Below, in pieces: positions 31,626-42,745 of a stretch of 64,000 nt of DNA. The position numbers and the translations under genes are program-made. This DNA comes from Triplophysa rosa (taxonomy: Eukaryota; Chordata; Actinopteri; Cypriniformes; Nemacheilidae). The stretch spans positions 376,153-440,152 of the forward strand of contig NC_079900.1 of NCBI RefSeq assembly GCF_024868665.1, read 5' to 3'. Position 1 is the first letter of the stretch, and each line of letters starts with the position of its first letter. The notes beneath the pieces are model-generated. The model was given only the letters and a program-made list of their open reading frames with translations, was not told where the DNA came from and did no database searches.

Positions 31626-32417
31626 CTGTCAGGCAATCAGCCACAGCATAAAAGAGAACAAAGAAAACACAGAAGTGTGTGTGGCTGGGGACGGTGTAGG
31701 CAAGAGGGGACGGTCTGTACCAGGAAAGAATTGACCAATCTACAGTCCAAGAATAAGGAGAAACCCGCGAGAGAAGGAGTCGTGAGTAGCCTGTACTCCC
31801 CAATTAATTCCTCTCTTCTGCTTCCCTTCCAGACCTAACGTGAGGATACAAGAATCCCCAAGAGGAAGAACACACCTGTTACAGTTTTTTTTCCCCTTCC
31901 CTCTCCTTATCTGAAATAAAGACTTTACGTTTTAGTTTGACCAAACTACTTCCTCTTGCCTTGTATTTCTATGTCAGGATTTGACATGGGTTGTATGCAT
32001 GTTGCTGCTGATAGGGCCGACATTCTTGACACACCCACCAAACAAGAGAAAACCTATCTCAAACCCTGTTGCACACAGTTTCCAGGAAAAGCGTTGTTCA
32101 AAACGTTGTGCACCAGTTTGAGCTTGAATGTACTCCAGGTTAGAAATACTACATGCTCACTTAGGATCTTCACGCCCACTAGAACACTTGGGTCAAATAC
32201 AGAAAATACGTCATGGAAGTGGTCAAGTGCACAGACAGTGTGGGTCTCTGGACAAAGCCAATAAATGTGCGAGCCAGAGTGTCAGTTTTGAACGCTTATA
32301 TCTTCTAAATGCGAAATTTCTTCGCGCTTTGGATCGTATTAATATTTATCAATGTCCTTAAGGCTAATATATTGTTGATAAAAAGAAAGCAACTTTCTTT
32401 TTATTTAAGTTGATCTT
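31626..32417. other. No gene identified
   Basis: A short open stretch at 31956-32264 has no recognisable family. An AATAAA (31915-31920) follows a pyrimidine tract. It could be a retroelement LTR fragment but I cannot support that. Confidence 0.35.
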
Positions 32418-32419
32418 TA

Positions 32420-34577
32420 CAGTGAAGGAAATAATTATTTGATCCCCTGCTGATTTTGTAAGTTTGCCTGCTTATAAAGAAAAGAAGGGTCTATATCAGT
32501 TCAAATAAACCTACCATAAAAATTAGAGACAAAATATATATTTTTAAAAATCAGGGGAATAATTGTTATATAAAGGTTATAAATTGATTTGTATTTCAGT
32601 CAGTAAAATAAGTATTTGATCCCCGGGCAAAATATAACTTTGTACTTGGTGGAGAAACCCTTGTTGGCAAGCACAGCGGTAGAACCTCGGAGTCCTATTT
32701 GATTAACAGGTGTCCTTCAACGATCACATTGCAAAGACATTGTCGATATGCCTTATTCAACATTAGAAAGGTTAGACCCTATCTCACTGAGCATGCGGCA
32801 CAACTCCTTGTCCAGGCCCTGGTCATCTCAAGGTTGGACTACTGTGATACTCTCCTTGCTGACCTTACTGCAAAGGCTATCAAACCACTCCAGCTGGTTC
32901 AGAACGCAGCAGCACGCCTCGTCTTTCACGTGACATCCCTTTCATCTCATTCCACTGGCTACCGGTTGAAGCCCGTATCAGATTCAAGTAAGTAATGCTT
33001 GCCTACAGGACTATCACTGGATCTGCACCACCATACTTTCACACCCTCCTACACTCCTACATCCCATCAAGATTCCTGCGTTCAGCAAACCAGCGGCTTC
33101 TTGTATTGTCTTCTCATAAGGGCAGTAAATTGCTTTCCCTCTCATTCTCCTTCACAACTCCTTCCTGGTGGAACACTCTTCCTAACTCTGTCCGGTCAAC
33201 CACATCTCTCACAACATTCACAAAACTACTCCAAACCCATCTCTTCTGTCAATACTTGACAGACAAATGAGAAGAAAACTCACTATCCCTCTCTCTTTTG
33301 CTCAACAGGTAGTGGTCTAGCTTTTGTTGAAACTAGTAACTTTGTATTAGCACCTATTGTATTTTTGCTCCTGTATGACATATCGCTTATTGATCCCTGA
33401 TCTCTTTGTAAGTTGCTTTGGATAAAAGCATCTTGCGATAGTTGGTCACCAGGTTTGCACATGTGTCAGGATACATTTAGTCCACTCCTCTGTAAACCTT
33501 TAAGGTTTCTTGGCTGTCGCTCAGCAAATTGGAGTTTTAGCCTCCTTCACAGATGTTCTATAGGACTAGGGTCTAGAGACTGGCTTTAATATGCTTCTCC
33601 TTAAGCCACTCTTTGCTTGTCTTGGCAATATGTTTTGGGTCTTTGTCCTGTAACAGGCACATCCACGACCCATCTTCAGTGATCTAGTTAAGGGGAGGAG
33701 GTTCTCGTCCAAGATTTTACGGTACACTGGCCTGTCCCTCAGCCCCTCAATGCGGTGAAGTCATCCTGTACCTGTAGCAGAGAAAAAGCCCTAAAGTATA
33801 ATGTTTCCAACACTGTAGGGATGGTGTTCTTGGGCTCATGGTCAGCATTTCTCTCCCTCCAAAAACGGGAGTCAATTTTGGCCTCACAGCAGTGCCAGCA
33901 CTTTCGCCAAAGCCTTTTCTGAATCATTTTGATGTTCATTGTCAAACTTCAGATGAGCCAGGCGGGCGTTCTTGGGCAGGAGGACCTTGCGGGTGCTTCA
34001 GGATTTCAATCTATTGTGGCATAGCGTGTTACCAATGTTTTGCTTGCTAACTGTGTTCCCAACTGTCTTGAAATCATGAACAAGCTTCTTTCCAAATAAT
34101 TTCACCAACAGTTGTCTCCTTCTCTCCAAGCTTCTGTCTGTAGCCTATTCAAGGTTTGTGCAGGTCTACAATCTTGTCCCTGACATCCTTTAAAACCTAT
34201 TTGGTCTGGACCATGGTGGTGGAGAGGTTGAATGGAAGATACAGATTCTGTTGGCAGGCATCTTTTATATACATAACAAGCTGATTTAGGAGAACTTTCT
34301 TAAAGCGACAGGACTAATCTGTGGTCCATATAGGCACATAACCAATCTGTGGAGCCAGAATTCTTGCTGGTTGCTCGGGGATCAAATACTTAATTCAATG
34401 ACTGAAATGCAAATCAATTTATAACCTTTATATAAAAAAATTCCCATGATTATTTACAATTTTTTTGTCTCTATCAGTTAAAATAAACCTACCATAAAAA
34501 TTATAGACCCTTAATTTCTTTGTAAGCAGGCAAACTTACAAAATCAGCAGGGGATATAATAATTATTTCCCCCAATG
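32420..34577 (-). mobile_element. Tc1-like transposon (gatcccctgctgatttt TIR)
   Basis: The left end cagtgaaggaaataattatt and the inverted right end are flanked by TA (32418-32419 and 34578-34579). The subterminal gatcccctgctgattttgta is matched inverted at about 34535-34555. The minus-strand transposase is unreadable as one frame. LINE copy D is inserted near its 5' end. Confidence 0.8.
32678..33434 (+). mobile_element. L2-type LINE 3' fragment (copy D)
   Basis: It is similar to copy C (VRPYLTEHAAQLLVQALVIS, LQLVQNAAARLVF) with a frameshift near 32930. It ends gttgctttggataaaagcat. It sits between agcacagcggt and gatagttggtcaccag of the Tc1 element. Confidence 0.85.
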
Positions 34578-34739
34578 TATGTTGTAGTTGGAATGGACCA
34601 AATAACAAATGAGCTGAAAGCTAGAGAAAAAAAATGTTTTCATTACGTTATTATGTCAGTTTTAAGCAACCTTTCAGTGGTGTCCCCCACAAACGTATTA
34701 CCTTTGTGACCATATCTGGTGTGTTGGGTGGTGGTCACC

Positions 34740-36259
34740 CTACTGACCACACGTGATGGGTTTCTCTCCAGTGTGACTTCTCTTGTGTACCCGAAGGTAA
34801 CCTTTATCCGTGAAACTCTTTCCACACTGATCACATGAGTAGGGTTTCTCTCCAGTGTGAGTTTTCAAATGCTTCTTAAGGCCACTGGTACTTGAGAAAC
34901 ACTTCTCACAGTGATGACACATGAAGGGTTTCTCTCCAGTGTGACTTCTCATGTGTTTCTTAAGGCCACTGGTACTTGAAAAACACTTTTCACACTGCTG
35001 ACACGGGAACGGTTTCTCTCCAGTGTGAACTCTCATGTGTTCTTGAAGTTGACTGCCAGTTCTAAAGCTCTTTCCACACAGATGACATGCAAACGGCTTC
35101 TCTTCACTGTGAGTTCCCAAATGATTTTTAAGGCCAGTGATATTTGAGAAACTCTTTTCACACTGATGACACATGAAGGGTTTCTCTCCAGTGTGAACTG
35201 GCATGTGTGCCTTGAGTTGTGATGCAACTGTGAAACTCTTTCCACACTGATCACACGTGTATAGTTTCTCTCCAGTGTGAATCCTCATGTGTATCTTGAG
35301 TGTACTTTTATATCTAAACTTCTTCTCACACTGATGACATGAAAATGTTTTTTCTCTAGCGTGGATACTCATGTGGTTCCTTAGGATATTTCTACTTGTG
35401 AAACTTTTTTCACACTGATCACACATGAACGGTTTCTCTCCGGTGTGAATTCTCATGTGAGTCTTAAATTGACTTGCACATCTGAAACTCTTTCCACACA
35501 GAAGGCATGTGAAGGGTTTCTCTCCAGTGTGAGATCTCATGTGCCTCTTCAGGTTACCCATGAATGAAAAACTCTGTCCACACTGAAGACATGCAAATGG
35601 TTTCTCTCCGGTGTGAGTTCTCAAGTGCGTCTTAAGGTTTTCCGCATTTGAAAAACTCTTTCCACACTTATCACATGCTTAGGGTTTCTCTCCAGTGTGA
35701 ACTCTCATGTGTCTCTTAAGGTGACCGCGAGATCTAAAACTCTTTTCTCACTGATGACATGCAAATGGTTTCTCTCCAGTGTGAACTCTCATGTGTAGCT
35801 TAAGGTCACCAGTGCCTGAAAAACTCTTTCCACACTGTTGGCACGGGAATGGTTTCTCTCCCGTGTGAATTCTCATGTGTTTCTTGAGGTTACTCATATT
35901 TGTAAAACCCTTTTCACAGTGATGGCACGTGAATGGTTTTTCTCCAGTGTGAGTTCTCATGTGTATCTGAAGGGCACTTTTACTTGTGAAACCCCTCCCA
36001 CACTCTTGACATGTGAAGGGTTTCTCAGCAGTGTGATTTTTTATGTGTCTCTCAAGTTGTGCTTCACCTGGAAAACTCTTTTGACACTGATGACATGCAA
36101 ATGTTTTTTCTCCTCTGTGAGTTCTCATCTGTCCAACTTCTGAGGATCTCTTTCCACGCTTTTTATCTCCTGCTCTCAGAGTTCCTTCTCTTGAAACATA
36201 CGGACTTGTTTTTTTCACATTCTGATGTTTCCCATCTGCATCATTCACTTCCATCATAT
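34740..36259 (-). pseudogene. C2H2 zinc-finger gene ZNF-4, two in-frame stops
   Basis: The exon starts at the acceptor tttcag|ATATGATGG (36259). A short leader (MMEVNDADGKHQNVKKTSP) leads into about 16 tandem C2H2 fingers with HTGEKP linkers, the last one cut at ITCGQ-stop (34740). Two stops interrupt one continuous frame. TGA at 35748-35750 replaces the second Cys of finger 5, and TAA at 35679-35681 replaces the aromatic residue at the start of finger 6. Without them it would be about 505 codons, a typical nuclear DNA-binding zinc-finger protein. No matching exon 2 was found. The promoter copy at 50.6 kb may be its separated 5' end. Confidence 0.85.
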
Positions 36260-36326
36260 CTGAAATAAACAAATTGAATAGTTAAAACTCAAACAAAACA
36301 TACAAATGAACATCTGGGCCCATGTT
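36260..36326 (-). other. ZNF-4 intron start, with empty hAT site
   Basis: The sequence agttaaaactcaaac near 36283-36297 corresponds to the target of hAT copy B in ZNF-3, without the insertion. Confidence 0.6.
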
Positions 36327-37404
36327 GTTAAAGCGCATAAGAAATGACAGGTGTAATTGTTCCTGTTTTACCCTACTCATGCACACATACACACAACGGG
36401 TGCTACTCATTCACTTGCATCTGTTTTGAGTCCATACAGTAGAAGTGAATGAATACCACCTGTTGTTCGGTTACCAACATTTAAAAAAATATCTTATTTT
36501 GTGATCTGCTGAGGAAAGAAAGTCATACAGGTTTGAAATGACAAGAGGGTGATGAATAGGGCTGCAACTAACGATTATTTTATTATCGACTAATCTAACG
36601 ATTCTTTTTTGGATTAACCTAATAAAGATTTTTTGGATTACTTTATTAATCCTTTGGCAAACTTTCCAATAAATAATACATTCTAGTATTTTATTACATT
36701 ATAAAGCATATCATACTTTTTACTCCACTACATTTCATAAATAAATATTGTTGTTTTAACATTTTAATCCTTGATTACATTAAAATCACTATTAAATCAT
36801 CAATTTAATTTTAAAAGTAAAAAATACTGTTTTATGTACTTTAGTACTGTATTAAAGGTACAAACATTTAAAAATGTGTTTATGAAATACTAGAGCATGA
36901 TATAGGCTCTGTATTTTTTTCCTCCAAGTGATATCTGACTCCATAATGTAATTGAGTAAAAGTGAAAATACTACTATCTATCTCTGTTTATTGCACAAAA
37001 CTATCACCGTATAAAAGACTCTAATGCAGAGTGGCATAAAAGCGAGCATGCACACCCTGAACTCAGAATGATGCGCTTAATGCATTCGCTTCGTTATTTA
37101 CAGTTATGCGCATCCCGGACGCACAATGATGCGCTTGAAGCACCTACTCCTTCTGAAGTCGTGGGGATCATTTTGCTCCCCAAAGAAAATAATAGTTAGA
37201 ACACAATGAGAAGAGATGATAAGTTACATGTTTAAACAAGATGGTGCCGCAGATGGCTGCCTCTGTGTGGCGGGCTATGGGCGGGGCCTACGGCTATATA
37301 GTCCGACGCTGAGCGGCATTGCCTCAGAATCTTTCTCCTTCACGAAGCAAGCATCTGTGGACTTACCTACATTCTTCTCGCCGTTGACCACGCCACTAGA
37401 GGAC
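36327..37404. repeat. Near-identical 1.08-kb duplication, copy 2
   Basis: It matches 18056-19131. Here the sequence continues naturally into the DIRS1 element, so this is probably the original location. Confidence 0.9.
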
Positions 37405-37450
37405 AACGATCACCGGTTCCCCTTCGGCGATCCGGCAAGAAGAGGAAGAG

Positions 37451-38870
37451 ATGTCAATTAAGGAGTGTTGCGCGTGTGGTGGACCCATTGAGCTCCCCGA
37501 CGCGCACGATGCGTGTGTCTTCTGTCTGGGCCGAGACCACGTGGAAGCCGCGCTGGATGGGTCTGACTGCCCCTGATGCGAGCAGATGTCGGTCAAAACC
37601 CTCCGTGCTAGGATTTCTGTGATCCTCAACTGCACTAACCCTGGTCCCCCCGTCGCCTCCAGGCCACAGGAGGAAAGTACTGGGTGGCCACGTTCTCTAG
37701 GCCCCAACGATGACCGCATGGCTGCACATGCTAGCCACGTGGGCGGGCCTCCGGTATCCTTCGCAAAGCCTGGCCTTAGCCCGGAAGATTATGCAAGAGA
37801 TATAATGTCGTTCGGGACCGAACGTGAAGAAGGTGACAGCGACGAGGCCTTGTCGCTTGTGGCGTCGGAGTCGGACGATTGGGCGTCCCGCTGCACCGAG
37901 CCACGTGAATCGCCTACCCTGGTCGACGACGAGCTGGAGAGGATCCTCTCCGAAGCAGTCCGGGACTTGGGGCTTGAGTGGTCGCCGCCTGAGCAGCCGA
38001 CCAAAAACAGGCTGGATATGAGGTATCTGCAATCCAGCCGCCAGCCCGCCACACCCCAGAGACCTGCACCTTTCTCCCTGAGGTGCACGAGGAAATATTG
38101 CACTCTTGGCACTGCCCCTATTCTACTCACGCTCAGCCAGTGGGATCTAAAATGTTCCACTCTGTGGATGGGGCCAACCGAGTGGGATACTCGAAAGCGC
38201 CACCCATCGAGGAAGCTGTAGCAACACACCTCTGCCCGACCGTACGTGGCTGGAAATCCACGCCACTTCTCCTGTCTAAGCCATGCCACACTACAAACCA
38301 CCTGGCCGAGAAAGCGTACTTGGCAGCCGGCCAAGCAGCGTCAACGGTTCACACTATGGCTGTCCTCCAAGCTTTTCAAGCCAGGATGCTGCAAACGCTG
38401 ATGAGGCGGGCCCGGACTCGGAGTCCTTTAAAAAGCTGCGCTCGGCTACCAATTTAGCGCTCAAGGCTACTAATATGACGGCTCAGGGGATCGGTCGCTG
38501 TATGGGCAGCTTGGTCACGCTGCGGAGACACCTGTGGCTGACACTGGCGGATATGAGAGAATCAGAGAGAGCTATGCTGCTGGATACCCCGATCTGCCCG
38601 CAGGGCTTGTTCGGCGACGCTGTGGGCTCTTTCTCTGAGAAGTTTTTCAAGGCTCAAAAGCAGTCGAAAGCCCTGAGTCACTTCCTGCCGAAGCGAGAGC
38701 GGCCGGTGTCTCCCCCACCGAGATCCAGATCCTCATCCGCTTGGCAATCCTCATCCGCTTGGCAATCCTCATCCGCTCGGTGTGAGGACGGGCTCAGAGC
38801 CTTGAGTGGTCTGAGGAGGAAACGCTCGCCCGGAGAGACGAGCGAGGAGCCGGCATGCAAAAATGTTCAT
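37451..38870 (+). pseudogene. DIRS1 gag
   Basis: The start ATG at 37451 gives MSIKECCACGGPIELP followed by CVFCLGRDH, a zinc-knuckle-like arrangement typical of fish DIRS1 gag. TGA at 37574-37576 interrupts it. The frame continues as EQMSVKTLRARISV to about 38070, where one base is off. It resumes in another frame (HEEILHSWHCPYSTHAQPVG, EKAYLAAGQAASTVH). A further shift near 38390 leads into SATNLALKATNMTAQGIGRC, LRRHLWLTLADM and a Ser/Arg-rich tail. As written it is not translatable as one protein. Confidence 0.8.
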
Positions 38871-38899
38871 TGTGCTGTGTTAAATCTGCCTGCCCCCTG

Positions 38900-40115
38900 G
38901 CATGTTACAGGCGGTATGGGAAGATGTTTGATGCGTTATATGCCAATAAAGTTTGCCATAAAAAACAAATCAAACAGCACTCACAATCAGGGCCCTTTTC
39001 CTCCTCACTGTTGTTTCCAACTGTGCGAGATAAGCAGAGTCCCGCGTTCGAGGGGCGCTCCGCGGGTTATAAACCCACCGCACTTTCCCAGTCTAAACTG
39101 TGTCCCCTCGGCACATGCCGACAGAGTGGCTGGTGTGGCAGACATCACCCCTGTTCGCTGGATGGTCAACCGCTCTCTGTCATCAGACGGCGGCTCATTA
39201 CGAACGTGTCACAACACATTTCAGCCCCTTCAGCGCTTCCAGGAGTATCGGAATGGGTAATGAAGACGATCACAAGCGGATATACAATTCAGTTTGCACG
39301 CAGACCACCCCGCTTCAGCGGCATGATAATGTCAGTTGTGCCAGACGGGGATGCGACTGTTCTGCGAGCAGAGATTCGTTCTCTCCTGAGCAAGCAGGCG
39401 ATAGAAGAAGAGTGGTCTTTATAGTCGTTATTTTCTTGTTCCCAAGAAAGATGGGGGTCTTTGTCCTATTCTGGATTTGAGACCGCTGAACCGTGCGTTA
39501 GCAAAGCGCTCATTCAAAATGATAACTGTGCAACAGATCCTCGCGCACATTCAGCTCGGGGACTGGTTTATATCAGTGGACTTAAAAGATGCCTATTTTC
39601 AAATAGCCCACTGTCACATGCGTTTCCTGAGATTTGCATTCGACGACAGAGCGTATCAGTTCAGAGTCCTTCCATTTGGTTTGGCGTTGGCTTCGAGAAC
39701 GTTCACAAAGTGTATGAATGCAGATCTGGCCCCTCTCAAACAGAGCGGCATACGCATCATGAATTATCTGGACGATTGGCTGGTCATTGCTCAGTCGCGA
39801 GACGTGCTGGAGGATCACAAGCGTCAGCTTTTGGCACATATAGAGAGTCTGGGACTGACTATCAATGTGCAGAAGAGCAAACTGCAACCCGCGCAGAGCA
39901 TTACGTTCTTAGGGATAATACTGGACTCCCAATCTATGAGAGCGAGCCTTTCACGAGAACTGGTGCAGTCTTTGATCAGCGCTCTCCCCTCTTTCAGACC
40001 GGGAAGAGTGATGTCGCTAAAAAGCTTTCAGCGGCTGCTGGGACGGTGGCGGCAGCGGCGCCGGTATGCCGGCTTGGACTTTTGCATATGAGACCGCTTC
40101 AGTTATGGCTGAAAT
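38900..40115 (+). pseudogene. DIRS1 reverse transcriptase
   Basis: The upstream block WVMKTITSGYTIQFARRPPR runs to 39420 and then shifts frame to YSRYFLVPKKDGG and LDLRPLNRAL. The RT core continues with FISVDLKDAYFQI, FRVLPFGLALASRTF and the catalytic MNYLDDWLVIA (Asp pair at residues 99-100 counting from 39477). The frame is lost again near 40050, before the RNase H ORF. It would copy the element RNA to DNA if intact. Confidence 0.85.
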
Positions 40116-40145
40116 CCTGAGTGCCACACAGAGTGGTGTGGCTCT

Positions 40146-41057
40146 GTGCCACACAGAGTGGTAGTGGTGACTCGTGGCTGCGCTCGGACGCTGATCCCCT
40201 GGTTCAACACGATTATGTTCGAGCAGGGAGTTCAGATGGGCAGAGTGGTCAGCAGGAAAGTTGTCACTACGGACGCGTCGCTGATGGGCTGGGGAGCCCT
40301 CTGCGACGGTGAGCCGGCGTTCGGCACTTGGACAGATGCCCAAACCTTATGGCACATAAACTGTCTGGAGCTAGAAGCGGTATCTTTAGCTTTGCAAAGC
40401 TTCTTTACCCTCGTAGAGGATCGGCATGTCCTGGTTCGCATGGACAACATGACAGTGGTTTCATATATCAACCACCAAGGAGGAGTCAGCTCACGGCCAC
40501 TTCAAAGGCTAGCGGAGCAACTCCTCTTATGGGCAGACAGACACCTGCTATCAATCCAAGCAGTGCATGTTCCCGGTATTCAGAACTGTGGCGCGGACAT
40601 GTTGTCCAGGGGCGGCCCGATCTTCGGGGAGTGGAGACTACATCCGCTGAAGGTGCGGCTAATCTGGAACCTGTTCGGAGAAGCAGAGATCGATCTGTTT
40701 GCCTCAGCTGAGAATGCGCACTGCCGGTTGTTTTTCTCGCTGACGAACGCTCCCTTGGAGGGAGATGCTCTATCGAGCCGCTGGCCGCAAGGTCTGAAGA
40801 ATGCTTTTCCCCCAGCGATAATTATGCCGCTAGTGCTGTACAAAGTCAGAGAAGAGAGGGAGACTTTGTTGCTGGTAACGCCGAGATGGCCCAACCAGCC
40901 TTGGTTCCCGGAGCTGATGGAGATGATAACGGCTCCCCCGTGGCCGATTCCTCTGCGGAGAGATCTCCTGTCTCAAGCGAGCGGCTCGGTGTGGCACCCC
41001 AGGCCAGAACTATGGAACCTGCATGTCTGGCAGGTCAGCGCAGAAGGCAGGAGCTGA
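40146..41057 (+). CDS. DIRS1 RNase H / methyltransferase-like ORF
   Basis: This 303-codon open frame has RNase H motifs in order: VVTTDASLMGWGA, HINCLELEAVSLAL, VLVRMDNMTVVSYIN and VPGIQNCGADMLSR. The C-terminal part (DLFASAENAHCRLFFSL, FPPAIIMPLVLYKVREE) fits the Dam-like methyltransferase region described for DIRS1 elements; its activity is doubtful. A 25-bp tandem duplication just upstream (40121 and 40146) separates it from RT by a frameshift. It overlaps the recombinase ORF by 35 bases in another frame. The chosen ATG lies within the second duplicate and may not be the native start. Confidence 0.75.
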   Translation: MPHRVVVVTRGCARTLIPWFNTIMFEQGVQMGRVVSRKVVTTDASLMGWGALCDGEPAFGTWTDAQTLWHINCLELEAVSLALQSFFTLVEDRHVLVRMDNMTVVSYINHQGGVSSRPLQRLAEQLLLWADRHLLSIQAVHVPGIQNCGADMLSRGGPIFGEWRLHPLKVRLIWNLFGEAEIDLFASAENAHCRLFFSLTNAPLEGDALSSRWPQGLKNAFPPAIIMPLVLYKVREERETLLLVTPRWPNQPWFPELMEMITAPPWPIPLRRDLLSQASGSVWHPRPELWNLHVWQVSAEGRS

Positions 41058-42024
41058 AAGTTTCCAGACGGTTTTGGATACTATTGACGAAGCGAGAGCC
41101 TCGTCGACCAGGCACCTGTATGACCTGAAATGGCGAGTTTTTGTTTCATGGTGTAAAGCGATCGACGACAATGCAGATAGCTGCAATGTATCGGTTGTGC
41201 TATCGTTTTTTCAGGATCGTCTGGACGCGGGACGTATGCCATCTACGCTCAAAGTGTATATGGCTGCTATCTTGGCGTTTCATTTGCCCATCGATGTTTG
41301 TACTGTCGGGAAGCATCATCTCGTTGCTGGCTTCTTAAGAGGAGCGCGGCGATTACGCCCGTCGCGTCCCTTCATGATGCTGGTATGGGACCTTTCGCTA
41401 GTGCTTGATGCGCGCTCCGGACTGCCTTTTGAGCCACTGCATACAGCGGAGTTGAAAGTGCTCACATTTAAGATGGCGCTTTTACTCGTGTTGGCGTGTG
41501 GTAAGAGAGTGGGTGATTTACAGGCACTGTCGGCAAACGATGCCTGTCTGGAGTTTGGTCAGGATGACTGTATGGTCAGGCTGCAGCCTAAGCGAGGGTA
41601 TGTGCCTAAAGTGCTTTCCACTTCATATAGTGCACAGGTCATTACGCTCCAGGCTTTTGCCCCTCAGAGCTCTGAGTCAGCGTCACATCCTCTCTGTCCA
41701 GTTCGTGCATTGCAGATTTACCTTGAAGAGCAGCTATTTGTCTGTTTCGGGGGTCGCTCTAGAGGGCTGCCGGTTTCGAAACAGAGACTGTCGCATTGGA
41801 TCGTGGAAGCGATTGAGCTGGCTTACACGTCCAAGGCTAAGCCCTGTCCATGGGGAGTACGCGCACATTCTACAAGAAAGGTGGCTTCATCATGGGCTTT
41901 GGCAAAAGGTATGTCAATTCAGGACATTTGTATGGCAGCAGGATGGGCTTCGCAGAACACCTTTGCGAGATTTTACAATCTCCAGATTCCATCTTTTGCA
42001 CCACACGTCCTTTCGGTGCAGTGA
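41023..42024 (+). CDS. DIRS1 tyrosine recombinase
   Basis: This is an intact 333-codon ORF. The N-terminal half is a core-binding domain (DEARASSTRHLYDLKWRVF, then STLKVYMAAILAF). The C-terminal half is the catalytic fold, with Arg162 (CGKRVGDLQAL), His282 and Arg285 (RAHSTRK) and the nucleophile Tyr318 (FARFYNLQ). In DIRS elements this enzyme inserts a circular DNA copy, replacing a DDE integrase and leaving no target duplication. All visible catalytic residues are present. It lies last in the element, overlapping the RNase H frame, so it is likely made from the same transcript. Confidence 0.9.
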   Translation: MSGRSAQKAGAESFQTVLDTIDEARASSTRHLYDLKWRVFVSWCKAIDDNADSCNVSVVLSFFQDRLDAGRMPSTLKVYMAAILAFHLPIDVCTVGKHHLVAGFLRGARRLRPSRPFMMLVWDLSLVLDARSGLPFEPLHTAELKVLTFKMALLLVLACGKRVGDLQALSANDACLEFGQDDCMVRLQPKRGYVPKVLSTSYSAQVITLQAFAPQSSESASHPLCPVRALQIYLEEQLFVCFGGRSRGLPVSKQRLSHWIVEAIELAYTSKAKPCPWGVRAHSTRKVASSWALAKGMSIQDICMAAGWASQNTFARFYNLQIPSFAPHVLSVQ

Positions 42025-42745
42025 TCTATCTTGGGATTGGAGGTTGCCGGCGTTTGTCCACGTTCCTCGTTTAGCGGGTGGTTTCAACTAGGTCCGGTAG
42101 CCAGGTATACTGCGTTTCTCTATAGCCGCTTATGCGCTTGGGCTGCTGTAAGTGTGCTGTTATTTTATATATAATTCTAGTGTTATGCTCCACTTTTACA
42201 CAAGGCTCCAGTGGTACTGCGGCCCGTAAGGAGTGGCGGATACTGTTATGTGCTTAGTCTCGCTCGGCCTGAGCCGGAGGGCATTCGTATCCCCGGGAAA
42301 GCAGTCAACGGGCTCGATGCTTCGGGTCTAGCCCTTAGGCTGTTTATGGAGATGGGGACACAACACAGCGGGATTTTAATCGTCCTCTAGCATAGCTATG
42401 CAATGTCGAGAGACCGACTTGAAAGGGAACGTCTCCGGTTACGTATGTAACCTCGGTTCCCTGAAAGGAGGGAACGAGACATTGCATAAGCTGCTGTGTT
42501 GTATTTCTCAGGGTCTTATCCATGTTCGTTGCTCAAAAGATTCTGAGGCAATGCCGCTCGGCGTCGGACTATATAGCCGTAGGCCCCACCCATAGTCCGA
42601 CGCTGAAGCGCCATTGGCCGGTAAGATTACCGGCGCGATGCATTAAGGCTTCAGTATTTGAGAAGGAGGGGGAAACCCCTAGCATAGCTATGCAATGTCT
42701 CGTTCCCTCCTTTCAGGGAACCGAGGTTACATACGTAACCGCAGA
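42025..42745 (+). repeat. DIRS1 3' region: inverted terminus and inverted repeats
   Basis: The 53-bp arms 42436-42488 and 42689-42741 (cggttacgtatgtaacctcg outermost) are perfect complements separated by 200 bp. Between them is the complement of the left terminus (ctatatagccgtaggcccca). This matches the inverted terminal repeat plus internal complementary region used for circularisation in DIRS elements. Confidence 0.8.

Larger units (their letters stand above)
37230..42741 (+). mobile_element. DIRS1-like tyrosine-recombinase retrotransposon (copy A)
   Basis: In order it carries gag, reverse transcriptase, RNase H with a methyltransferase-like region, and a tyrosine recombinase, the layout of DIRS1 elements, which lack integrase and target duplications. 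The left inverted terminus (ggggcctacggctatatagt, about 37283-37302) is matched by its complement at about 42564-42585. A 53-bp perfect inverted repeat (42436-42488 and 42689-42741) lies at the 3' end. Gag and RT are broken by frameshifts; the last two ORFs are open. The left terminus appears shorter than the right one. Confidence 0.9.

Noticed and set aside
31956..32264. Open frame of 102 codons as a small gene
   Set aside because: There is no recognisable domain, splice support or neighbour logic, and it lies in repeat-rich DNA.
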